Below, piece after piece: positions 58,750 to 64,000 of a stretch of DNA of 64,000 nt (positions are counted from its first letter, which is position 1; each line of letters opens with the position of its first letter). This DNA comes from Peribacillus sp044761985 (GTDB lineage Bacteria > Bacillota > Bacilli > Bacillales > DSM-1321), in contig NZ_JBIWDK010000002.1 in the NCBI RefSeq assembly GCF_044761985.1, forward strand, positions 1 through 64,000. The letters run 5' to 3'. The notes beneath the pieces were generated by a model. That model saw only the letters and a program-made list of their open reading frames with translations, was not told the DNA's origin and ran no database searches. Both the position numbers and the translations under genes were made by a program.

Positions 58750-59907
58750 TTATTTTTCAACCTTCATGTAACTCAGTGCACGGGTTGCGGTTTCCCTCGC
58801 CGTTTCGACAGAATCAGCTGTGGATAATGCAACAGCTACCCTTCTGCCAACCTTCGTGACCGGTTTTCCGAAAACGCGCACCTGCGTATTCGGTTGAGCC
58901 AAGGCTTTATCTACCCCGACTATAGAATATTCTGATAACTCAACCGGTGCTTTCAAGGGACGGCTTGCTCCTGGGGTGATCAGTGTGATTTCAGGGATCG
59001 GGAATCCTAGAATCGCACGGGCATGAAGGGCAAACTCCGATAGGTTTTGGGTGACCAATGTTACTAATCCTGTATCATGCGGACGTGGGGAGACTTCACT
59101 GAAATAGACCTTATCCCCTGAAAGGAATAACTCCACTCCAAATAATCCATATCCACCAAGTTCATCTGTAATCTTCTTGGCAATCCTTTTAGCTTCGATG
59201 ATTTGTCCTTCCGTCATAGCATGTGGCTGCCAAGATTCTATATAGTCCCCGCCCTCCTGGACATGACCGATTGGTGCACAAAACATCGTTCCGTTAACGG
59301 CACGGACAGTTAGCAACGTAATTTCCGAATCAAAGCGAATGAACTCTTCAATGATTACTCTTCCATTTTGGACCCGGCCACCCTCCATCGCTATTTTCCA
59401 GCAGGCTTCCAAATCATCTTTTGAACGACAAATGCTTTGCCCTTTACCAGAAGAACTCATTAGCGGTTTCACGACATTAGGAAAACCGATTTCTGTAGCA
59501 GATGAAACAAATTCTTCATATGTATTGGCAAATCGATAAGCTGCCGTTGGTAACTTTAGCGTTTCAGAGGCCAACCTTCTAATTCCTTCACGATCCATCG
59601 TCAATTTAGCCGCTCTTGCCGTTGGGATAACCGCGAACCCTTCTTCCTCCAATTTAAGCAATTCGGAAGTGGCGATGGCCTCAATTTCCGGCACGATTAA
59701 ATCAGGTTGTTCTTTTTCAACGACTTCCCTAAGCTGCTTCTCATCCAACATATCAATCACATAACTTCGATGGGCCACTTGCATGGCAGGTGCATGTTCA
59801 TATCGATCGACTGCAACGGTATCAATACCAAGCCGCTGAGCTTCCAGGATGACTTCCTTGCCTAATTCTCCTGAGCCCAATAATAAAACCTTTTTTGTTC
59901 TATACAT
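58750..59907 (-). CDS. purT: formate-dependent GAR transformylase (PurT)
   Basis: A 385-residue ATP-grasp enzyme that makes formyl-GAR from GAR, formate and ATP in purine synthesis. Landmarks are KVLLLGSGELGKEVILEAQR, DRYEHAPAMQVAHRSYVIDM, IVPEIEAIATSELLKLEEEG, KPLMSSSGKGQS and ELGGYGLFGVELFLSG. The start is placed at the ATG 59907; the earlier ATG at 59928 begins within the GGAGGGGGAG ribosome site. Two CGAAC motifs in inverted orientation lie upstream, suggesting PurR control. Confidence 0.96.
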   Translation of the reverse strand: MYRTKKVLLLGSGELGKEVILEAQRLGIDTVAVDRYEHAPAMQVAHRSYVIDMLDEKQLREVVEKEQPDLIVPEIEAIATSELLKLEEEGFAVIPTARAAKLTMDREGIRRLASETLKLPTAAYRFANTYEEFVSSATEIGFPNVVKPLMSSSGKGQSICRSKDDLEACWKIAMEGGRVQNGRVIIEEFIRFDSEITLLTVRAVNGTMFCAPIGHVQEGGDYIESWQPHAMTEGQIIEAKRIAKKITDELGGYGLFGVELFLSGDKVYFSEVSPRPHDTGLVTLVTQNLSEFALHARAILGFPIPEITLITPGASRPLKAPVELSEYSIVGVDKALAQPNTQVRVFGKPVTKVGRRVAVALSTADSVETARETATRALSYMKVEK

Positions 59908-59940
59908 ATTCCACTTCTCCCCCTCCATGTGTTCAAAACC

Positions 59941-59982
59941 ATTATATACGAACTATATACTAATAAAAACATATTTCGTTCG
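59941..59982 (-). promoter_or_regulatory. candidate PurR boxes and -10 of purT
   Basis: On the minus strand AAAAGCGAACGAA and the inverted TAGTTCGTATA carry the CGAAC core of the PurBox (59978-59982 and 59949-59953), 24 nt apart, close to the spacing of B. subtilis PurBox pairs. TATAAT at 59941-59946 is a -10. Confidence 0.55.
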
Positions 59983-60182
59983 CTTTTTATTTTAATTTTC
60001 CTCTAAAACCCTTGATTTCATATAAAATATTTTGTTTTTTAATCATAAATCTTTATAAACAAAGGAAGATACCATTTGATTGGAGGACGGAATGCCAAGT
60101 ACGCTCAGTGAAATCAGCACCGTTCTTTACAGAATGGAGGAGTGATATCTTATACATGTCGAAATTTGTACTACGATACTTT

Positions 60183-60211
60183 TTGAAAATGTAAGCGCTT
60201 TCCATTATAAT
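60183..60211 (+). promoter_or_regulatory. sigma-A promoter with cre in the spacer
   Basis: TTGAAA (60183-60188), 17 nt and TATAAT (60206-60211). The spacer holds TGTAAGCGCTTTCC, a strong cre-like sequence (last base C instead of A). CcpA should control this promoter. Confidence 0.85.
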
Positions 60212-60217
60212 GTAAGT

Positions 60218-60497
60218 AGGTTGGATGGCATGCGTGGCCGTCAAAGTATTCGGCGTAGGCGGGGCCAATACTAGCGTTAAAAGGAGGAAAACGCTTTTAA
60301 CGCACAACTATTAGCACTCCTTGGATAAGGGCTGTTAAAGATTCTTAACAGTTACTTGTTAGATATATGCACCATACATAGTCATGGACAAGGGTTGTCT
60401 AACATGCCCTTGTCTTTGCAGCAGCCCTCATCGTTTCAGTCTAATAGTTTATAAGATTAAAAGCTCTTCCACTGAAAAATCAGAGAAGAGCTTTTTC
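60218..60497 (+). ncRNA. candidate structured, CcpA-controlled noncoding RNA
   Basis: A near-consensus promoter, a strong terminator (60459-60496) and about 280 nt between them without a good gene. Perfect inverted repeats are GCGTTAAAAG/CTTTTAACGC (60274-60303, loop GAGGAAAACG), CTGTTAA/TTAACAG (60332-60351) and GACAAGGG/CCCTTGTC (60387-60414). AGGGC (60328-60332) can pair with GCCCT (60424-60428) to close a junction, after giving up a few pairs of the second repeat. TGTTAGA (60357-60363) is complementary to TCTAACA (60398-60404) in the loop of the third hairpin, a possible pseudoknot. I do not recognise a riboswitch or named RNA. A 29-codon frame (60225-60314) lacks a proper ribosome site. 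Confidence 0.6.
60459..60496 (+). terminator. terminator of the candidate ncRNA
   Basis: AAAAGCTCTTC and GAAGAGCTTTT form an 11-bp stem, with an inner CTGA/TCAG helix, followed by a T run. Confidence 0.9.
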
Positions 60498-60673
60498 GTT
60501 TGTACCTAACATTCTAGTTCCTTCCCCATCTCATCCAGGATGGTCAAGACTTGCAAAAATCCAATAGCAGACCATTTAAAAACACAAGCTGAGACTGTAG
60601 ATGATGCATGTGCTGTGATTGACATGAACTGTATACCGACATCTCCAACTAGGTAGGACCTTCGCTTAATACG
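60498..60673. other. intergenic stretch between ncRNA and katA terminator
   Basis: There is a 38-codon plus-strand frame at 60540-60656, without a ribosome site or known family. I see no other signal. Confidence 0.35.
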
Positions 60674-60710
60674 AAAAAACAGGCATCCATTGCACTAATG
60701 GATGCCTGTT
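60674..60710 (-). terminator. terminator of katA
   Basis: AACAGGCATCCATT and AATGGATGCCTGTT form a perfect 14-bp stem around 5 nt; TTTTTT follows on the minus strand. Confidence 0.92.
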
Positions 60711-60728
60711 TAGATGTTGATTCTATTC

Positions 60729-62183
60729 TTAGACTTCTTGCGGTACAGCTAATCCAAGACCTTCAGCAATACGTGTTCCGTATTCTGGATCGGCTTTGTA
60801 GAAGTGTCCGATTTGACGAAGTTTAATTTCTTCTAATTCCACTGGTTTCATTGCACCCACGACATTTTCTACAAGACGTGTTTTTTCTTCGTCGCTCAAC
60901 AGGCGATATAGATCTCCTGCTTGAGTGTAGTGATCATGATGATTATAGGCAACCTGAGCAGCTTGTCCAGACACTTCAAACGGCGCAAGTTTGTTTTCGT
61001 TTGATTCAGCTGGTCCCCCAAAGCTATTTGGTTCGTAATAAACGGAACCTTTCCCATTATCATCGGCACGCATGAAGCCATCGCGTTGATATGTGTTTGC
61101 TTCCACTTTCGGGCGGTTAACCGGAAGTTGGTTATGGTTAGCACCTACACGATAACGATGGGCATCGCCATAAGCAAATAAACGGCCTTGAAGCATTTTA
61201 TCTGGAGAAGCTTCAATTCCAGGTACGAATGTTCCTGGGGAGAATGTTGCTTGCTCTACTTCAGCAAAATAGTTTTCAGGGTTTCTGTTCAATTCCACGC
61301 GGCCAAGTTCGATTAATGGATAATCTTTTTGCGACCAGACCTTAGTCACATCGAATGGGTCAAAGCGGTATGTGTCCGCGTCTTCCAAAGGCATGATCTG
61401 TACGCATAATTTCCAAGCCGGGAAATCACCTTTTTCAATCGCGTTGAATAGATCTTCCGTATGGTAATCAGGGTTTTCACCTGCAAGTTTAGCAGCAAGG
61501 TTCACATCAAGGTTTTTGATGCCTTGCTCTGTTTTAAAGTGGTATTTCACCCAAACAGCTTGTCCTTCTTCATTCACCCACTTGAATGTATGGCTTCCGA
61601 ATCCATGCATATGGCGCCATGTTGCTGGAATCCCACGGTCGGACATCAGCGTAGTTACTTGGTGAAGTGATTCTGGTGAATGAGACCAGAAATCCCATAC
61701 GGCAGTCGGATTTTTCAAGTGTGTTCTAGGATCTCTTTTTTGTGTGTGGATGAAATCAGGGAATTTGATTGCATCACGGATGAAAAATACAGGTGTATTG
61801 TTCCCAACGATATCGTAGTTTCCTTCTTCTGTGTAGAATTTGACCGCGAAGCCCCTCGGATCACGTAATGTATCGGCAGAACCAAGTTCCCCAGCTACCG
61901 TTGAAAAACGGATGAACATCTCCGTTTCTTTCCCTACACCATTGAATACTTTGGCCTTCGTATATTTGGACAAATCATTCGTAACGGTAAAAGTACCAAA
62001 TGCTCCACCGCCTTTAGCATGGACGACACGTTCAGGAACACGTTCACGATTGAAATGTGCCAGTTTTTCTAATAAGTGAACATCTTGTATAAGCACTGGT
62101 CCACGTGACCCAGCAGTAATTGAATTTTGATTATCGCCAACCGGGGCACCCCAGCTAGTTGTCAGGTTTTTCTTATTCGACAT
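60729..62183 (-). CDS. katA: catalase (clade 3, small subunit haem type)
   Basis: A 484-residue haem catalase that dismutates hydrogen peroxide. The distal His is in ERVVHAKGGGAFGTF, the distal Asn in VGNNTPVFFIRD, and the proximal haem-ligand Tyr in GRLFAYGDAHRYRVGANHNQ. Length and motifs match B. subtilis KatA. GAGGTGG precedes the ATG. A PerR box lies about 75-90 nt upstream, so peroxide-inducible expression is expected. Confidence 0.97.
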   Translation of the reverse strand: MSNKKNLTTSWGAPVGDNQNSITAGSRGPVLIQDVHLLEKLAHFNRERVPERVVHAKGGGAFGTFTVTNDLSKYTKAKVFNGVGKETEMFIRFSTVAGELGSADTLRDPRGFAVKFYTEEGNYDIVGNNTPVFFIRDAIKFPDFIHTQKRDPRTHLKNPTAVWDFWSHSPESLHQVTTLMSDRGIPATWRHMHGFGSHTFKWVNEEGQAVWVKYHFKTEQGIKNLDVNLAAKLAGENPDYHTEDLFNAIEKGDFPAWKLCVQIMPLEDADTYRFDPFDVTKVWSQKDYPLIELGRVELNRNPENYFAEVEQATFSPGTFVPGIEASPDKMLQGRLFAYGDAHRYRVGANHNQLPVNRPKVEANTYQRDGFMRADDNGKGSVYYEPNSFGGPAESNENKLAPFEVSGQAAQVAYNHHDHYTQAGDLYRLLSDEEKTRLVENVVGAMKPVELEEIKLRQIGHFYKADPEYGTRIAEGLGLAVPQEV

Positions 62184-62256
62184 AAATGAACCACCTCTTC
62201 ATTAGTTTTAATATACATATAATAATATAGTTTCTTAGAAAAAAATCAATACTTAT

Positions 62257-62271
62257 TTATAATAATTTTAA
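62257..62271. promoter_or_regulatory. PerR box upstream of katA
   Basis: TTATAATAATTTTAA matches the PerR operator TTATAATNATTATAA at 14 of the 15 positions. It lies upstream of a TTGATT-type -35 on the minus strand (around 62250). It is the expected peroxide-responsive site. Confidence 0.8.
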
Positions 62272-62711
62272 TATAATAATAAGATTCAATAAGCATAATT
62301 TCTTTTCTAAATGCTAGTAAAGTATAAAATATGTAGGGGAAATGAGGTATTATGCATTTATTTAGGTATTCACTATCTATATATTGGTATAACTCCAGCG
62401 ATGGCACATTCTCTTTATTCTTGCTTTTTTATCAATTATAAGAAAAATATAATAGTAATCGAGAATACTAGAGGGTGAAATTGGAAGTGTTATCAATTAA
62501 GATGCTTCGCTTTCTCTCATTTTATAGGAAATCAGCCTGTTTAATCAGTGAAAATTCCGTGAATTTTACTTTCACGTGTACCCATTCGCCAAACACTCGA
62601 AAGATGCCTCTAAATATAGAAGATTTTTTATGCCAATTCAGCAAATTCCCCCCTGATTTGCATGAGGTTTTAGTATAATAAGGAATGCATTTAGTGTTTT
62701 AGGAGGTTTCC
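62272..62711. other. intergenic region between katA and the yvlD-like gene
   Basis: A/T-rich, 440 nt. The plus-strand frame 62475-62678 (GTG start, 67 codons) has little protein character and its GAGGGTG ribosome site would overlap its own start, so I leave it out. A TATAAT box near 62674-62679 may belong to the yvlD-like gene. Confidence 0.4.
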
Positions 62712-63044
62712 ATGAATATAATCATGCGTTTTCTTGCCAATGGGCTGATATTACTTTTCATAGACTGGCTTCTCGACTCCATCACGATAAAATCTTATGG
62801 CACAGCTTTGCTGGCTATCTTCATATTATCGATTATGAACATGTTAGTTAAACCCATTCTACAGCTCATCACTTTACCAATCACGATCCTGACATTCGGA
62901 TTGTTTTCCTTCATCATCAACGCTTTCACTTTTCTGATTACGTCGTATGTGGTCAGTGGTTTTGTCATTCATTCTTTTTGGGGCGCGCTCATCGGTTCGT
63001 TTTTACTAACCATCAGTCAAAGTTTACTCGTCAAAAAAGAGTAG
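62712..63044 (+). CDS. YvlD-like four-helix membrane protein (phage holin IV type)
   Basis: A 110-residue protein with four hydrophobic helices: FLANGLILLFIDWLLDSI, GTALLAIFILSIMNMLVKPI, LPITILTFGLFSFIINAFTF and a last one near SFWGALIGSFLLTISQSLLV. NMLVKPILQLITLPITILTF is the family signature of the YvlD/mycobacterial phage-holin-like group (PF04020). In B. subtilis yvlD belongs to a sigma-W operon; here I see no sigma-W promoter and no yvlABC. Function unknown. AGGAGG precedes the ATG. Confidence 0.9.
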   Translation: MNIIMRFLANGLILLFIDWLLDSITIKSYGTALLAIFILSIMNMLVKPILQLITLPITILTFGLFSFIINAFTFLITSYVVSGFVIHSFWGALIGSFLLTISQSLLVKKE

Positions 63045-63051
63045 GAACACT

Positions 63052-63078
63052 CGTCAGTCGACATGCTGACGATTTTTT
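63052..63078 (+). terminator. terminator of the yvlD-like gene
   Basis: CGTCAG and CTGACG pair around 8 nt, followed by seven T. Confidence 0.82.
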
Positions 63079-63261
63079 TATCTCGTGACTTTTTCCATAA
63101 CACCGTTCGATATTTCCTGGGCTATTTCCCTAATTTTTGCAAATCATCACTAGCAGTATTCACTCATTTTCGAAAAACAAAAAGGGAATGGAACCACCTT
63201 TGCATAAGTTTATCCATACATACGCTAAAAACAGGTATGAATCGACTTATGGAGGAATGAC

Positions 63262-64000
63262 ATGTACACCAATCGTAAACCAAGAATTCTTCTGTCCCTC
63301 ATGCTCGTGCTCGCTTTCCTTATTCCAGCTTCATCCTTAGCCGCAACCGGGGATGGAAGCCCATCTTCTCCTTACTCCGTCTCTCAGGCTTTCGTAAACC
63401 AAAATAGTTCCATTCGTACTGTCAGTGGCTTTGTAATCGGCCAGCCCACTTCAGCCACTAGCGTCGAGTTCAGCAACTATCCAAGTGATTATGCGCTGGC
63501 AATTGCTGATAGTTCCTCGGAAACAAACGTATCGAATATGCTTTTTGTCCAAATTCCCTCCTCCTTCCGTTCTGAATTCGGATTGCAATCGAATCCTGAT
63601 TTAAAAGGTCAAAAAGTCGCCATAACCGGAACACTGACTTCCTACTTTTCTCATTCTGGCTTGAAGGACCCCTCAGTCATGGTGAAAAACGGGAACACTC
63701 CAGAATCAGGAACTCCGAATGCCGGATCATATTATGACTCAGCTACCGGAAAAACCGGGCGTGCTCTAAAAGATGCCCTCCATGAAATCATTGATGACCA
63801 TACGAAAATTTCCTACGCAAATGTGTGGGAAGCCTTGCGAGAAACCGATAAAGATCCAAACAACTCCAATCATGTCATTCTTCTATATACAGGGCGTTCA
63901 CAGGCAAAGACCACCAATGGTGCAGGCGTGAATGACTGGAACCGCGAGCATGTCTGGGCAAAATCCCATGGCGGATTTGGGACATCCATGGGTGCTGGCA
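63262..64000 (+). CDS. secreted nuclease, Bsn/EndA-like (partial, 5' part)
   Basis: A frame open from the ATG at 63262 to the window edge (246 codons visible). A signal peptide (RILLSLMLVLAFLIPASSLA) is followed by a DUF6359-like OB-fold region (VSGFVIGQPTSATSVEFSNY to about residue 140). The start of an endonuclease I domain then appears: LLYTGRSQAK and DWNREHVWAKSHGGFG, with the His-Val metal/catalytic block of B. subtilis Bsn (YurI) and EndA/NucM. It degrades RNA or DNA outside the cell. GGAGGAATGAC precedes the ATG. The gene continues past 64000. Confidence 0.92.
   Translation, partial: MYTNRKPRILLSLMLVLAFLIPASSLAATGDGSPSSPYSVSQAFVNQNSSIRTVSGFVIGQPTSATSVEFSNYPSDYALAIADSSSETNVSNMLFVQIPSSFRSEFGLQSNPDLKGQKVAITGTLTSYFSHSGLKDPSVMVKNGNTPESGTPNAGSYYDSATGKTGRALKDALHEIIDDHTKISYANVWEALRETDKDPNNSNHVILLYTGRSQAKTTNGAGVNDWNREHVWAKSHGGFGTSMGAG

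Noticed and set aside
60225..60314. 29-codon frame within the candidate ncRNA
   Set aside because: There is no usable ribosome site, and its 3' half forms a perfect hairpin, which favours RNA structure over coding.
60540..60656. 38-codon frame between the ncRNA and katA
   Set aside because: No ribosome site, no promoter and no recognisable family.
62475..62678. 67-codon frame upstream of the yvlD-like gene
   Set aside because: The GTG start overlaps its own Shine-Dalgarno-like sequence and the composition is not protein-like.
1..64000. CRISPR array, prophage or defence island
   Set aside because: No regular direct repeats with spacers and no integrase, capsid, terminase, restriction or toxin-antitoxin genes were seen.

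Overview
The window is chromosomal DNA from a spore-forming Firmicute of the Bacillaceae; a Bacillus/Peribacillus-type organism is my best guess, genus uncertain. The reasons are low GC, strong AGGAGG ribosome sites with many TTG/GTG starts, a tandem-promoter rRNA leader, a tripartite spore-germinant receptor operon, an S-box (SAM) riboswitch, a glpPFKD cluster with antiterminator leaders, and Zur, PerR, PhoP and CcpA-type sites of the Bacillus kind. I see no prophage, complete insertion sequence, CRISPR array or recognised defence island.

Layout. 1-480: 5' end of a 16S rRNA gene on the minus strand with its leader and two promoters. 0.5-5.8 kb: small membrane proteins, an EamA exporter, an MgtC-like protein, tRNA-Ala(GGC), a type I methionine aminopeptidase and an AGCS amino acid:cation symporter. 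5.9-11 kb: glycerol regulon glpP-glpF-glpK-glpD (minus), with a cre-overlapped glpF promoter and terminator-type leaders before glpF and glpD. 11-20 kb: SH3 and TPR-like envelope proteins, a PfoR-like EIIC protein, an S-box controlled MetE-like methyltransferase, a degenerate M50-like membrane protein, a CaiB-type CoA-transferase and a LysP-like permease. 20-30 kb: SET-domain protein, MHYT-PAS-GGDEF-EAL protein, NagZ-like GH3 enzyme coupled to a TcaA-type protein, two divergent zinc-ribbon proteins and an SDR. 30.5-34.6 kb: germinant receptor operon in the order B-A-C-D. 34.6-41.6 kb: cyclophilin, AcuI-like reductase, PAS histidine kinase, DUF1292, ECF sigma/anti-sigma pair, VOC protein and two unknowns. 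41.6-42.5 kb: candidate sRNA and Zur-controlled zinc-free ribosomal proteins L33 and S14. 42.5-49 kb: chemoreceptor, amidohydrolase, MITE-like element and an aromatic uptake/hydroxylation operon. 49-52.1 kb: GIY-YIG protein, YpzG-like peptide and a Pho-box alkaline phosphatase operon. 52.3-58.7 kb: AbrB-type transporter, methyltransferase and a tricarballylate/citrate module (TcuA, LysR, CitMHS). 58.7-64 kb: purT, a candidate structured ncRNA under a cre/sigma-A promoter, catalase with a PerR box, YvlD and the start of a secreted nuclease.

The least explained element is the roughly 280-nt transcript at 60218-60497. It has a near-consensus promoter containing a cre, four perfect inverted repeats including the terminator, a possible pseudoknot and no convincing ORF. 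Other points to revisit are the zinc-ribbon/TcaA gene group, an M50-like protein with HLGGH in place of HExxH, an unknown secreted protein in the Pho operon, and a TcuA without TcuB.
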